Shown here one piece after another: positions 29,056-38,183 of a DNA stretch of 64,000 bases. The notes under the pieces were generated by a model. The model saw only the letters and a list, made by a program, of their open reading frames with translations, ran no database searches and was not told where the DNA came from. The stretch is from Lachnospiraceae bacterium (GTDB lineage Bacteria; Bacillota; Clostridia; Lachnospirales; Lachnospiraceae): positions 1-64,000 of the forward strand of contig JALEPU010000110.1 of the NCBI GenBank assembly GCA_022766905.1, written 5' to 3'. Positions within the stretch are counted from its first letter, which is position 1. Each line of letters begins with the position of its first letter. A program made the position numbers and the translations under genes.

Positions 29056-30246
29056 CTAGCCCAAATATGCCTTTAAAACATCTACCTTATCTAATCTTTC
29101 CCACGGAAGATCCAGATCATTTCTTCCAAAATGACCATAGGCTGCCGTCTGTTTGTAAATCGGTCTTCTAAGATCCAGCATCTTAATGATACCTGCCGGA
29201 CGAAGATCGAAGTTTTCTCTTATGATATCTACCAACTTTTCATCAGCCAGTTTACCGGTACCAAAGGTATCAACCATAACAGACGTCGGCTGCGCTACTC
29301 CGATTGCGTAAGATAACTGAATCTCACATTTATCTGCCAGTCCTGCTGCTACGATATTTTTCGCTGCGTAACGAGCTGCATAAGCTGCAGAACGGTCTAC
29401 CTTTGTACAGTCTTTTCCGGAAAAAGCTCCGCCACCATGGCGAGCATATCCGCCATAAGTATCTACGATAATTTTTCTTCCTGTCAATCCGCTGTCCCCA
29501 TGAGGCCCTCCAATGACAAAACGGCCTGTTGGATTAATGAAAAACTTAGTATTCTCATCTACCAGATGTTCCGGAAGAATTTCATCGAATACATATTTTT
29601 TAATATCTTTATGAATTTGTTCCTGGGTCACTTCCGGATCATGCTGTGTAGAAAGAACAACGGCATCCAAACGAAGCGGAGCACCATTTTCGTCATATTC
29701 TACCGTAACCTGAGTTTTTCCATCCGGTCTTAAATAAGTCAAAGTTCCATCTTTTCTGACTTTTGTAAGCTGTAATGCCAGTTTATGAGCAAGAGCGATC
29801 GGATATGGCATGTATTCTTCTGTTTCATTACTTGCATATCCAAACATCATACCCTGATCTCCGGCACCAATTGCTTCAATCTCTTCATCTGACATTTTAT
29901 TTTCTTTTGCTTCCAGGGCTTTATCCACACCAAGTGCAATGTCAGATGACTGTTCATCCAGGGACACAATAACGCCACAGGTAGAAGCATCAAACCCATA
30001 TTTGCCTCTGGTATAGCCAATCTCTGTAATCGTATCTCTTACAATTTTCTGAATATCCACATAGGCATGAGTCGTAATCTCGCCCATTACCAGTACAAGG
30101 CCGGTTGTGATTGCAGTTTCACAAGCAACGCGGCTCATCGGATCCTGTTCCAGCAATGCGTCGAGTACAGCGTCAGAAATCTGATCGCAGATTTTGTCCG
30201 GATGTCCCTCTGTTACAGACTCAGAGGTAAATAATAATTTCTCCAT
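29056..30246 (-). CDS. metK: S-adenosylmethionine synthetase
   Basis: Makes S-adenosylmethionine from methionine and ATP. The 396-aa protein is full length. Visible are the N-terminal [19 protein letters not shown], the central [12 protein letters not shown] signature, the glycine-rich [16 protein letters not shown] second signature, and a C-terminus ending in the LPWER region. The gene lies directly behind a SAM-I riboswitch and terminator, the expected feedback control. It is followed after 15 bases by a SEDS gene. Confidence 0.98.
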   Translation of the reverse strand: MEKLLFTSESVTEGHPDKICDQISDAVLDALLEQDPMSRVACETAITTGLVLVMGEITTHAYVDIQKIVRDTITEIGYTRGKYGFDASTCGVIVSLDEQSSDIALGVDKALEAKENKMSDEEIEAIGAGDQGMMFGYASNETEEYMPYPIALAHKLALQLTKVRKDGTLTYLRPDGKTQVTVEYDENGAPLRLDAVVLSTQHDPEVTQEQIHKDIKKYVFDEILPEHLVDENTKFFINPTGRFVIGGPHGDSGLTGRKIIVDTYGGYARHGGGAFSGKDCTKVDRSAAYAARYAAKNIVAAGLADKCEIQLSYAIGVAQPTSVMVDTFGTGKLADEKLVDIIRENFDLRPAGIIKMLDLRRPIYKQTAAYGHFGRNDLDLPWERLDKVDVLKAYLG

Positions 30247-30320
30247 AATTGTTCCTCCATCTTAGAAATGTGTTAATAGTTGACTCTTCTCTCACGGATT
30301 GTTGGAAAGCTATCTATAAA

Positions 30321-30350
30321 TGAAGAAAGGTCCGAAGACCGGACCTAATC
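30321..30350 (-). terminator. Riboswitch expression-platform terminator
   Basis: On the minus strand AGGTCCG (30346-30340) pairs with CGGACCT (30334-30328), followed by a T-rich tail. It lies between the SAM-I aptamer and metK and should form when SAM is bound. Confidence 0.8.
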
Positions 30351-30365
30351 ATTTCGTTCCAATCC

Positions 30366-30472
30366 TCCTTATTGTTCGATATCTCTATCGCTTCGGCCGG
30401 CACCTTCCAGATCTTTGCTGGGGTTGCCGCGACTTCACAGGCCCTTGCGCCTCCATCGCTCTGAATAAGAGA
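30366..30472 (-). promoter_or_regulatory. SAM-I (S-box) riboswitch
   Basis: On the minus strand the leader contains the P1 arms CTTATT and AATAAG enclosing AGAGCGATGGAGG, GGGCCTGTGAAGTCGCGGCA and a distal GGTGCC element, the conserved core of the S-box aptamer. It ends just before an intrinsic terminator and the metK gene. High SAM is expected to stop transcription of metK and probably the SEDS gene behind it. The rest of the 270-base interval between PsiE and metK is leader and promoter sequence. Confidence 0.93.
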
Positions 30473-30490
30473 AGTATTGTTATATCTATC

Positions 30491-30510
30491 TAAAACCGAT
30501 TCTCTCGGTC
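30491..30510 (-). terminator. Small terminator after psiE-like gene
   Basis: ACCGA and TCGGT form a short five-base-pair stem followed on the minus strand by TTTT, six bases past the PsiE-like stop. It would end the murA-psiE transcript; the short stem makes it a weak candidate. Confidence 0.4.
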
Positions 30511-30516
30511 AAAGAT

Positions 30517-30939
30517 CTACTCTTTTTGTTCACTAATCTGCTCCTGAAAATGATTGGCCTTATCACTTTCTGTAAAAAGGAAACGACGAATCAAAAATAA
30601 AATTGTAATTCCAAGAATACAGAATAAATTTTCAAAAGAACTGGTATGTTCCACAACCATCTGTCTTGCCATGGCAAACATCAATACCTCTACCACCGTA
30701 GCCGGGGTATGCTTGCAAAGCATCTTAATAAACTCGATTCCAATGACAACCTGGAACGCATCCCCCAGAAACGTCGTAAACAAGATAACATCGTCATATC
30801 CGCTTTTGATAATGCAATATAAATCTTTCATCAGCCCAACGGAAAAGGCAAGAACTGCCACAAGCATAATCATGGAAATGACAATCTCAATCACTCCTGA
30901 TAACTTGTATACTTTCTTTTGATAGTCTCTTTGTTTCAT
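30517..30939 (-). CDS. PsiE-family membrane protein
   Basis: A 140-aa protein with four membrane segments (about residues 16-38, 48-70, 76-98, 108-122) matching the phosphate-starvation-inducible PsiE family in length and layout, including DAFQVVIGIEFIKML. The function of PsiE proteins is unknown. It lies 12 bases behind murA, so it is probably in its operon. Placement with a peptidoglycan gene gives no specific hint. Confidence 0.72.
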   Translation of the reverse strand: MKQRDYQKKVYKLSGVIEIVISMIMLVAVLAFSVGLMKDLYCIIKSGYDDVILFTTFLGDAFQVVIGIEFIKMLCKHTPATVVEVLMFAMARQMVVEHTSSFENLFCILGITILFLIRRFLFTESDKANHFQEQISEQKE

Positions 30940-30951
30940 GACACCTTCCTT

Positions 30952-32253
30952 CTAGCCAATGCGAAGCTTAAACTTCTGTACTTCCCGCTCTGTATCTGCA
31001 ATTTCAATCAGTCCGCCTAAAGATCTTAATTTCTCGTCAAATTTCTCGTAGCCTCTTAAGATATATCCAATCTGGTCAATGGTAGAATATCCGTCTGCTG
31101 CCAGAGCAGCGATAACAAGAGCAGCACCTGCCCGCAGATCCGGAGCACTCATTCTGGCTCCCGTATATCTTTCCACACCCATAATAATGGCTGTATTACC
31201 TTCTGTCTTAATGTTAGCTCCCATCTTGGTCAGCTCGTCCACATAGCGGAAACGATTCTCAAAAATACTCTCTGTAATTACACTGGTACCTTTGGAAAGA
31301 GCCAGTGCAACTGCCATCTGGGGCTGCATATCCGTTGGAAATCCCGGATATGGAAGAGTCTTAATCTGAGTAGACTTTAATCTTTTGGATGCAACAACCC
31401 GGACAGCATCATCAAACTCATCCACCTCTGCTCCAATCTCAATCAGCTTAGCGGAAATTGCCTCTAAATGCTTCGGAATTACGTTGCGGATCATAATATC
31501 CCCTTTGGTAGCAACTGCAGCCGTCATAAAAGTTCCGGCTTCAATCTGATCCGGAATAATAGAATAGCTGGTATTATGAAACTTCTCTACCCCTTTGATT
31601 CGGATTACATCCGTTCCGGCCCCTTTGATATTAGCTCCCATGCTGTTTAAAAAGTTAGCCACATCCACAATATGAGGCTCTTTGGCTGCATTCTCAATAA
31701 TGGTGTTCCCTCTGGCAAGAGAAGCTGCCATCATAATATTAATGGTTGCTCCTACCGAAACTACATCCAGATAAATATGAGTTCCCCGAAGTTCTTCGGC
31801 TTCTGCAATGATCATTCCCCGGCTGATCTCTACCTTTGCACCTAAAGCTTCAAAGCCTTTAATGTGCTGGTCAATGGGCCGGCTTCCAATGTCGCATCCA
31901 CCAGGAAGTACAACCTGTGCCTTTTTATATTTTCCCAATAAAGCTCCTATCAGATAATAGGAAGCGCGAATCTTACGAATATATTCATTATCTACAATCA
32001 AATCTCCGCTGCCGTCAATAGACTGTCCACTGATGACTACTTCGTTGGGTCCTTTTCGTACAATTCTGGCTCCAATCTGTTCCATCGCCTGCAGCAAAAC
32101 ATTAGTATCTCTTACATCCGGCATATTATCAATATGACATTCTCCATCAGTCATAATGGCTGCTGCTAAAATTCCTAATGCTGCGTTCTTAGCGCCACCA
32201 ATTACAACTTCTCCCACTAAAGGGTTTCCACCCTTGATGATATATTGATCCAT
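30952..32253 (-). CDS. murA: UDP-N-acetylglucosamine 1-carboxyvinyltransferase
   Basis: Catalyses the first committed step of peptidoglycan synthesis, adding enolpyruvate from PEP to UDP-GlcNAc. The protein is 433 aa from the preferred start at 32253, which has AGGTG six bases upstream; a four-codon longer frame exists. Visible are GGAKNAALGILAA near the N-terminus, the catalytic Cys120 in LPGGCDIGSRPIDQH, and FPTDMQPQMA. Cys rather than Asp at the active site predicts sensitivity to fosfomycin. Many Firmicutes carry two MurA paralogues; only one is seen here. Confidence 0.95.
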   Translation of the reverse strand: MDQYIIKGGNPLVGEVVIGGAKNAALGILAAAIMTDGECHIDNMPDVRDTNVLLQAMEQIGARIVRKGPNEVVISGQSIDGSGDLIVDNEYIRKIRASYYLIGALLGKYKKAQVVLPGGCDIGSRPIDQHIKGFEALGAKVEISRGMIIAEAEELRGTHIYLDVVSVGATINIMMAASLARGNTIIENAAKEPHIVDVANFLNSMGANIKGAGTDVIRIKGVEKFHNTSYSIIPDQIEAGTFMTAAVATKGDIMIRNVIPKHLEAISAKLIEIGAEVDEFDDAVRVVASKRLKSTQIKTLPYPGFPTDMQPQMAVALALSKGTSVITESIFENRFRYVDELTKMGANIKTEGNTAIIMGVERYTGARMSAPDLRAGAALVIAALAADGYSTIDQIGYILRGYEKFDEKLRSLGGLIEIADTEREVQKFKLRIG

Positions 32254-32343
32254 CTTACACCTCATCTATCTATTATAAACGCTGTTTTTCAGCTTTAAAT
32301 TATCAACATCAATACATACTGACTCTAGTATATATTAAAACTA

Positions 32344-32371
32344 ATTATATCATATAAAATGCATTTGTAAA
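32344..32371 (-). promoter_or_regulatory. murA: Promoter of murA
   Basis: On the minus strand TTTACA (32371-32366), a 16-base spacer and TATAAT (32349-32344), about 90 bases ahead of the murA start. The leader contains only a small GCTG/CAGC hairpin. Confidence 0.6.
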
Positions 32372-32403
32372 TTGTATTTTTTCACCATTTTCCTAAAAAA
32401 ATC

Positions 32404-32985
32404 TTAAGATTTTCTGTTCTTTCTTTTCTTTTTTACGGAATATCCAAATGTTCCTAATTTTTTTCCTGTTTTATAATATCCTCCATGGGAATAGACAAGA
32501 GGTCCTGCCTGATTCAGATCAAACTTTCCTCCCTCTTCCATATATTTGTCATCCACATTTACATTCACCACATCGGCCAGAAACATATCATGCGAACCTA
32601 AAGGGATAATTTCCCGCACCTTACACTCAATATTTACCGGACTTTCTCCAATCATCGGACAGGAAATCACTTTCGCTTCTTCCTTTGTCAGCCCGGTTTC
32701 CTTGAATTTGTCCACCTGGCTTCCGGAACGGACCCCGCAGTAATCTGTTGCCTTTACCAGGGCTTCTGTTGTAAGATTTACCACAAATTCACCTGCCTCT
32801 TTGAGCAGATGATATGAATAGCGTTCATTCCGTACAGAAATATACAGCATTGGCGGGTTGGTGCACACTGTTCCCGTCCATGCAATAGTAATGATATTAT
32901 CTTCACCGTCTTTTCCTCTTACCGTTACCATAACAGCCGGCAAAGGATAAACCATATTGCCTGGCTTCCAGCTTATTTTTGCCAT
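32404..32985 (-). CDS. Flavin reductase family protein (FMN-binding split barrel)
   Basis: About 193 aa, a flavin reductase-like, FMN-binding split-barrel protein. The N-terminal YPLPAVMVTVRG, then IAWTGTVCTNPPMLYISVRNERYSYHLL and GEFVVNL are typical. It could reduce flavins or act as a flavoprotein reductase; the redox partner is unknown. The start at 32985 has AAGGAG seven bases upstream; an 18-codon longer frame opens at 33039. It appears monocistronic, between murA and the HIT gene. Confidence 0.82.
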   Translation of the reverse strand: MAKISWKPGNMVYPLPAVMVTVRGKDGEDNIITIAWTGTVCTNPPMLYISVRNERYSYHLLKEAGEFVVNLTTEALVKATDYCGVRSGSQVDKFKETGLTKEEAKVISCPMIGESPVNIECKVREIIPLGSHDMFLADVVNVNVDDKYMEEGGKFDLNQAGPLVYSHGGYYKTGKKLGTFGYSVKKKRKNRKS

Positions 32986-33006
32986 ACTCATTCTCCTTAC
33001 ATACAA

Positions 33007-33050
33007 ACAGCGCAGACTTTTTTGTATGTCAAAACACAAATCTGCGCTGT
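33007..33050. repeat. 10-bp inverted repeat upstream of flavin reductase
   Basis: ACAGCGCAGA (33007-33016) and TCTGCGCTGT (33041-33050) are perfect complements 24 bases apart. A TTGACA sequence lies in the loop on the minus strand. It may be a terminator for the upstream operon, but the T run is poor, or an operator or leader hairpin of the flavin reductase gene. Confidence 0.5.
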
Positions 33051-33052
33051 AA

Positions 33053-33077
33053 AAAGTAAATCTTTCTCATTTACTTT
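33053..33077 (-). terminator. Terminator after HIT gene
   Basis: AAAGTAAAT and ATTTACTTT form a 9-bp stem with a T run on the minus strand, about 30 bases past the HIT stop codon. Confidence 0.55.
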
Positions 33078-33106
33078 CTTTTTTACGTTTCCGTTATTTT
33101 GATTTC

Positions 33107-33532
33107 TTACAGTTCTTTCATGGCTTCTTTGATAGAGTCACAGACAGTCTGTGCTTCTCCGTCTTCATAGCTTAAGGTTTTCCATGGAATTTCCACCTGA
33201 TCTTCCTCATAACGTGGAATCAAATGCATATGGAAATGAAATACCGACTGTCCTGCTGCTATTCCATTGTTCTGCAATACATTTATACCGTCACATCCAA
33301 GGGCTTTCTTCTGTGCTGCCGAAATTTTTGCTGCCAGACCTATTACTTTTTTTGCTTCCTCTTCTCCCAATTCCCAAAGGTTATCATAATGATTTTTTGG
33401 AAGAATCAGAGCATGCCCTTTTGCGGCAGGCGCAATATCTAAGATAACGCGGAATAAATCATCTTCATACACAGTGGCAGATGGAATTTCTCCATCCGCT
33501 ATTTTACAAAAAATACAGTCATCTTTTTTCAT
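33107..33532 (-). CDS. HIT-family nucleotide-binding protein
   Basis: A 141-aa histidine-triad protein of the HinT/Hit-like branch, which hydrolyses or transfers nucleoside monophosphates from nucleotidyl adducts. Visible are the N-terminal CIFCKIADGEIPS (zinc-binding Cys pair), DIAPAAKGHALILPKNH, and the catalytic triad QSVFHFHMHLIPR. The ATG at 33532 follows the glgB stop by a single base (TAA C ATG), giving coupled translation with glgB. A 25-codon longer open frame exists but would overlap glgB. Confidence 0.92.
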   Translation of the reverse strand: MKKDDCIFCKIADGEIPSATVYEDDLFRVILDIAPAAKGHALILPKNHYDNLWELGEEEAKKVIGLAAKISAAQKKALGCDGINVLQNNGIAAGQSVFHFHMHLIPRYEEDQVEIPWKTLSYEDGEAQTVCDSIKEAMKEL

Positions 33533-33533
33533 G

Positions 33534-35780
33534 TTACTTTTCTCCCTCTTTCTTTTCATTTTTCTTTTGCATCGTTCTATCAGTATATTCAAATACCAGC
33601 ATACCAAGAGGCGGAAGATCCATCTCTATGGATTGCTCTTTACCGTCCCATTCTATTTTCTTCGCCATCTGAGATTCTTTGGTCCGGCCAATTCCATTAC
33701 CTCCAAACTGTTCTTCGTCACTGTTCAGAATCAGTTTATACTTTCCGGTGTTTGGTACACCGACCCGGAATCCTTCTCTTGCAACCGGAACAAAATTGCA
33801 GATAAAGAGCAGGCTCTTCTTTCCGTTCTTTGTTCTTCTGACAAAGCTTACATAACTCTTTTCACTATCATCACAGTTGATCCATTCAAAGCCATAGGAA
33901 TCATAATCTCCCTCATAGAAAGCCTTATAATCTTTATATAAATGAAGCAGATGACTCATATAATTCTGAAGTTTCTGATGCATATCTTCTTTTAACAAAT
34001 GCCAGTCCAGACTCTTCTTTTCATCCCACTCTGCCCACTGGCCAAATTCCTGACCCATAAACAAAAGCTTTTTCCCCGGATGGGCAAACATAAATCCATA
34101 TGCGACCCTTAAATTAGCGAATTTGTCGAAAAACTCTCCCGGCATCTTGTTAATCATGGAGCCTTTCATATGTACCACTTCATCATGGGAAAGAACAAGA
34201 ACAAAATGCTCCGAATATGCATACATCATACTAAATGTTAATTTATAATGGTCATATTTCCGATAAATCGGATCCTTACTCATATATTCCAGGAAATCAT
34301 GCATCCAGCCCATATTCCACTTAAACTGGAATCCTAAGCCGCCACATTCAGGCGGAACACTAACTCCTTTCCATGCAGTTGATTCTTCTGCAATGATATA
34401 TCCGCCTTCTCCTTCTTTCGTCACCATGGAAGTCAGATGTTTCAAAAACTCAACGGCTTCCAGGTATTCATTGCCGCCATACTGATTTTTTACCCACTGT
34501 CCTTCTTTTCGCCCATAATCCAGATAAAGCATGGAAGCGACAGCATCTACTCGTATTCCATCAATATGGAATTTTTTCATCCAGAACAAGGCATTGGCAA
34601 TGAGGAAATTTCTTACTTCATTTCTTTCATAATTAAATACAAGCGTATCCCACTCCGGCTGCTCACCTTTTCTTGTATCCGGATGTTCATAAAGACAGCT
34701 TCCGTCAAATTTGGCAAGGCCATGACCATCTTTTGGAAAATGCCCCGGAACCCAATCCAGGATAACACTGATTCCATGATTATGCAGATAATCTACAAAA
34801 TACATAAAATCTTCCGGGCTTCCATAACGGGCTGTAGGTGCATAATACCCGGTCACCTGGTATCCCCAGGAGCCATCAAAGGGATGCTCTGCAATTCCCA
34901 TCAGTTCTACATGGGTATATCCCATCATCTTTACATAATCAGTCAATTCTTTTGCCAGTTCCCGGTAGGAAAGCATCTTTTCTCCGTCTTTTCCTTTTCT
35001 TTTCCAGGAACCCGGATGCACTTCATAAATAGACATCGGTTCTTCATAGTAACGACCCTTTGCCCGTTTTTTCATGAACGGCTGGTCTGTCCACTGATGT
35101 TTGCTTAAATCAGCAACAACAGATGCTGTCTTCGGTCTTAACTCGCATGCATTTCCATATGGATCTGATTTTAAGAAAACATCGCCCCGTTCGGTCTTAA
35201 TCTCATATTTATAGATTGTTCCTTCCTCGACTCCAGGAAGAAATACTTCAAAGATTCCAATCGAACCCAGTCTTCTCATCGGATAGACCCGACCATCCCA
35301 CAAATTAAAATCTCCTACTACACTGACTCTTTTTGCGTTAGGTGCCCATACAGCAAAATAAGTGCCTTTGACCCCATCAATTGTCATAGGGTGAGCGCCT
35401 AGTTTATCATATATTTTATAATGTGTTCCTTTTCCAAATAAATACATATCCAGATCTGAAATCTGTGGCTCAAAGGAGTAAGGATCTTCTGATTCCAGAC
35501 TATGTCCATCTGAAAAGCCCATCTCAATTCGATAAGGCAATACTTCCTGATGTGGAAGGAAAGCAGAATATACCTGAGTTCGTTCTGCCGGTTCCATCTC
35601 ATACTCTGTTCCATCTGACATTTTTACTTTCATCCATACTGCATCCGGATGAAACGCGCTGATTACCTGTCCGGAGCTTACCATATGCCTTCCCAGCACC
35701 TCATGAGGATTATCTGTGTCTCCGTACTGAATCCGGTTCACATCCCAAATCTTTATCTTTTCCCCTATTTCCTGTCTCAT
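33534..35780 (-). CDS. glgB: 1,4-alpha-glucan branching enzyme
   Basis: Introduces alpha-1,6 branches in glycogen. About 748 aa, a normal GH13 branching enzyme with N-terminal carbohydrate-binding modules (CBM48-like, about residues 120-215, including FAVWAPNAKRVSVVGDFN). The catalytic residues appear in order: nucleophile Asp in GIRVDAVASML, acid Glu in YIIAEESTAW, and Asp in LSHDEVVH. The start at 35780 has GGAGG eight bases upstream. No other glg genes are nearby, so glycogen genes are split in this genome. A terminator-like hairpin separates it from pfkA, and HIT follows in the same transcript. Confidence 0.95.
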   Translation of the reverse strand: MRQEIGEKIKIWDVNRIQYGDTDNPHEVLGRHMVSSGQVISAFHPDAVWMKVKMSDGTEYEMEPAERTQVYSAFLPHQEVLPYRIEMGFSDGHSLESEDPYSFEPQISDLDMYLFGKGTHYKIYDKLGAHPMTIDGVKGTYFAVWAPNAKRVSVVGDFNLWDGRVYPMRRLGSIGIFEVFLPGVEEGTIYKYEIKTERGDVFLKSDPYGNACELRPKTASVVADLSKHQWTDQPFMKKRAKGRYYEEPMSIYEVHPGSWKRKGKDGEKMLSYRELAKELTDYVKMMGYTHVELMGIAEHPFDGSWGYQVTGYYAPTARYGSPEDFMYFVDYLHNHGISVILDWVPGHFPKDGHGLAKFDGSCLYEHPDTRKGEQPEWDTLVFNYERNEVRNFLIANALFWMKKFHIDGIRVDAVASMLYLDYGRKEGQWVKNQYGGNEYLEAVEFLKHLTSMVTKEGEGGYIIAEESTAWKGVSVPPECGGLGFQFKWNMGWMHDFLEYMSKDPIYRKYDHYKLTFSMMYAYSEHFVLVLSHDEVVHMKGSMINKMPGEFFDKFANLRVAYGFMFAHPGKKLLFMGQEFGQWAEWDEKKSLDWHLLKEDMHQKLQNYMSHLLHLYKDYKAFYEGDYDSYGFEWINCDDSEKSYVSFVRRTKNGKKSLLFICNFVPVAREGFRVGVPNTGKYKLILNSDEEQFGGNGIGRTKESQMAKKIEWDGKEQSIEMDLPPLGMLVFEYTDRTMQKKNEKKEGEK

Positions 35781-35868
35781 ACTTATATCCTCCATTTTGC
35801 TGCCAAATAAATTTTTTCATCTATCATATTATTTTACCACATTATTCCCGAAATGACAAATGAAAAGA

Positions 35869-35906
35869 CAAGAAAATCCAGTTACGAGAAAACTGAATTT
35901 TTCTTG
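35869..35906 (-). terminator. Terminator between pfkA and glgB
   Basis: CAAGAAAAATTCAGTT on the minus strand pairs with AACTGGATTTTCTTG (one mismatch) around CTCGT and is followed by a TCTTTT tail. It lies in the 243-base gap between pfkA and glgB; the remaining gap is AT-rich and presumably holds the glgB promoter. Confidence 0.65.
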
Positions 35907-36023
35907 CCCTAATCTTTTTTTGCCAAAAAGAGGAATATTTTGTCATATCTCGCATTCTTATTCCTCAATTTTAATTTATGACGAATTGTTTCTTTTCCTC
36001 ATACTATGACAGCAAAATTTCTG

Positions 36024-37100
36024 TTAGTCACCAAAGGAAATTCCCAGATGTTTTGCCTGTTTTACAATATCACTATCCGGTGACACATATTTTAATTTGC
36101 CGGCTACTTCTCCAAGTGGAGTCGTAGTAATCTCGTATCCTTTCATTGATACCATCTTTCCATAATCTTCTGCTGCAATCAGCTCTGCTGCTTTTACACC
36201 AAGACGGCTGGAAATGACACGATCAAATGGACATGGCTGTCCGCCTCTTTGTGTATGTCCCGGTACCGTTACTCTTACTTCGAAGTCTGTCATCGCTTCA
36301 ATCTGAGCTGCAAGCTCATAACCTACGGTTGGATATACTCTGTTTTTCAGTTTTTCTTTATATTCTTTCTTGGAAAGTTCGGAATCTTCTTTGGAAATTG
36401 CACCTTCTGCTACTGCAAGAATAGAAAATCCTTTTCCCTGTTCTTTTCTTCTCTCCAGCGCACTGATTACATGGCGGATATCATAAGGGATTTCCGGAAT
36501 CAGAATAATATCGGCTCCTCCTGCAATACCGGCATGAAGGGTAACCCATCCTACCTTATGTCCCATCAGCTCTACGATAAAGACTCTGTTATGAGAAGCT
36601 GCTGTTGTATGAATACAGTCAATCGCTTCTGTTGCCAGGTCAACGGCACTCTGAAAACCAAAAGTCATATCAGTACCCCAAAGGTCGTTATCAATTGTCT
36701 TTGGCAAAGATACGATATTAAGACCTTCTTCTCTTAACAGATTTGCTGTTTTCTGACTTCCATTTCCTCCTAAAATCACAAGACAGTCCAATTTCAGGTA
36801 ACGATACGTAGATTTCATTGCTTCTACTTTATCCAGACCATTTTCATCCGGAACTCTCATCTGTTTAAATGGCTGTCTGGATGTTCCTAAAATAGTACCC
36901 CCTGTTGTCAGGATACCGGAAAAATCTTTTCCGGAAAGTTTACGGTAATTTCCATAAATCAACCCTTTATATCCATTTTCAAAACCGTAGATTTCTACAC
37001 CTCCGGCTACCAGTTCCTGAAGCCCTTTTACGACTCCACGCATTGTAGCATTCAAACTCTGGCAGTCTCCTCCACTTGTTAACATTCCTATCCGTTTCAT
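36024..37100 (-). CDS. pfkA: 6-phosphofructokinase (probably ATP-dependent)
   Basis: Phosphorylates fructose 6-phosphate in glycolysis. 358 aa from the start at 37100, which has GGTGA upstream; a 21-codon longer frame has no better site. Visible are TSGGDCQSLNATMRG at the N-terminus, GGNGSQ (residues 111-116) and KTIDND (134-139). The family normally has GGDGS; here Asp is replaced by Asn. Gly in the fourth position of that motif favours ATP over pyrophosphate, while Lys before TIDND is shared with the pyrophosphate-type and group III enzymes. It probably belongs to that mixed clade. It follows recR by 78 bases. Confidence 0.85.
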   Translation of the reverse strand: MKRIGMLTSGGDCQSLNATMRGVVKGLQELVAGGVEIYGFENGYKGLIYGNYRKLSGKDFSGILTTGGTILGTSRQPFKQMRVPDENGLDKVEAMKSTYRYLKLDCLVILGGNGSQKTANLLREEGLNIVSLPKTIDNDLWGTDMTFGFQSAVDLATEAIDCIHTTAASHNRVFIVELMGHKVGWVTLHAGIAGGADIILIPEIPYDIRHVISALERRKEQGKGFSILAVAEGAISKEDSELSKKEYKEKLKNRVYPTVGYELAAQIEAMTDFEVRVTVPGHTQRGGQPCPFDRVISSRLGVKAAELIAAEDYGKMVSMKGYEITTTPLGEVAGKLKYVSPDSDIVKQAKHLGISFGD

Positions 37101-37178
37101 ACTTGTGTCACCATAACCTTTCTTCTTATTGTTACAATATGGTTTTAAGAAACCTTGTATCATGGGTTATATTGCCCT

Positions 37179-37775
37179 TTATAATTCAACCCGGCCTTCT
37201 AAGGCACGAAGAAGAGTTACCTCATCGATGTATTCCAGATCGCCGCCGACAGGAACTCCACTGGCAATCTTGCTGATCTTGATTCCGGTTGGTTTGACAA
37301 GCTTTGTAATATACATTGCCGTCGTCTCCCCTTCCAGGCTGGAATTAGTTGCAAGAATTAATTCTTTTACATCTCCCTGCAGACGTTCCATCAGCTCTTT
37401 TAGTCGAATGTCTCCGGGTCCTATGCCAAGCATCGGCGAAATTGCACCATGCAGAACATGGTAGACCCCGTCATATTTCCCTGTTTTTTCATATGCCGCC
37501 AGATCTCTTGAATTTTCCACTACCATAATGGTAGAATGATCTCTTTTTTCACTGGCACAGATCGGGCAGATCTCTCCATCCGTTAACGTACAGCAGCATT
37601 TGCAATACGCTACTTTTTGTCTTGCCTCCAGTATGGTACTGGATAGTTTCTGCACCTGATCTTTGGGCATATTGATAATGTGAAATGCCAGTCTCTGAGC
37701 TGATTTTGGACCAATACCGGGAAGTCTTCCCAGTTCCTCAATAAGGCTGGAAATCTGGCTGCGATAATAATCCAT
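37179..37775 (-). CDS. recR: Recombination protein RecR
   Basis: A 198-aa protein that works with RecF and RecO in loading RecA at gaps. The N-terminal helix-hairpin-helix region has [17 protein letters not shown] four-Cys zinc finger lies in [16 protein letters not shown], followed by the Toprim domain starting at TIMVVE and containing [16 protein letters not shown]. The full length is normal. Its ATG shares one base with the ybaB stop (TAATG), so it is translationally coupled. The dnaX-ybaB-recR order is conserved across many bacteria. Confidence 0.97.
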   Translation of the reverse strand: MDYYRSQISSLIEELGRLPGIGPKSAQRLAFHIINMPKDQVQKLSSTILEARQKVAYCKCCCTLTDGEICPICASEKRDHSTIMVVENSRDLAAYEKTGKYDGVYHVLHGAISPMLGIGPGDIRLKELMERLQGDVKELILATNSSLEGETTAMYITKLVKPTGIKISKIASGVPVGGDLEYIDEVTLLRALEGRVEL

Positions 37776-38122
37776 TAGAACGGAAAGCCTCCTCCCAGGC
37801 CGCCGGTCAGTTTACCCATCTTCGCCTGAGCATCTGCCTCCATCTTCCGAAGTGCTTCATTGGTCGCTGCAACAATCAGATCTTCCAACATCTCAATATC
37901 ATCCGGATCTACAACTTCCTCTGCCAGTTTTACAGACTTCACTTCTTTTTTACCGGTAATGACAACGGTTACCACACCGCCGCCTGCAGTTGCCTCATAT
38001 TCTGTTTCCTGCAATTCTTTTGTTGTATCTTCCATCTGTTTTTGCATCTTCTGTGCCTGTTTCATTAAATTGTTCATGTTCCCAGGCATACCTCCCGGAA
38101 ATCCTCCACCACGTTTTGCCAT
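37775..38122 (-). CDS. YbaB/EbfC nucleoid-associated protein
   Basis: A 115-aa DNA-binding protein of the YbaB/EbfC family. The N-terminus is rich in Gly ([19 protein letters not shown]), followed by the helical [13 protein letters not shown] and a [20 protein letters not shown] strand region typical of the family. The ending GGLGGGFPF is also typical. It lies between dnaX and recR, its conserved position, about 60 bases after dnaX. It binds DNA and may aid RecR-dependent repair. Confidence 0.92.
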   Translation of the reverse strand: MAKRGGGFPGGMPGNMNNLMKQAQKMQKQMEDTTKELQETEYEATAGGGVVTVVITGKKEVKSVKLAEEVVDPDDIEMLEDLIVAATNEALRKMEADAQAKMGKLTGGLGGGFPF

Positions 38123-38183
38123 ATCTGATTCCTCCTGATTGGTCTTTTTCTTTTATTCTTTTATAATTGACTGGATGCCTTTG

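Noticed and set aside
34437..35108. 223-codon plus-strand open frame inside glgB
   Set aside because: It is antisense to conserved catalytic sequence of glgB and shows no recognised domain.
36024..37100. Pyrophosphate-dependent phosphofructokinase
   Set aside because: The GGNG motif has Gly rather than Asp at the position that marks pyrophosphate enzymes, so ATP use is more likely.
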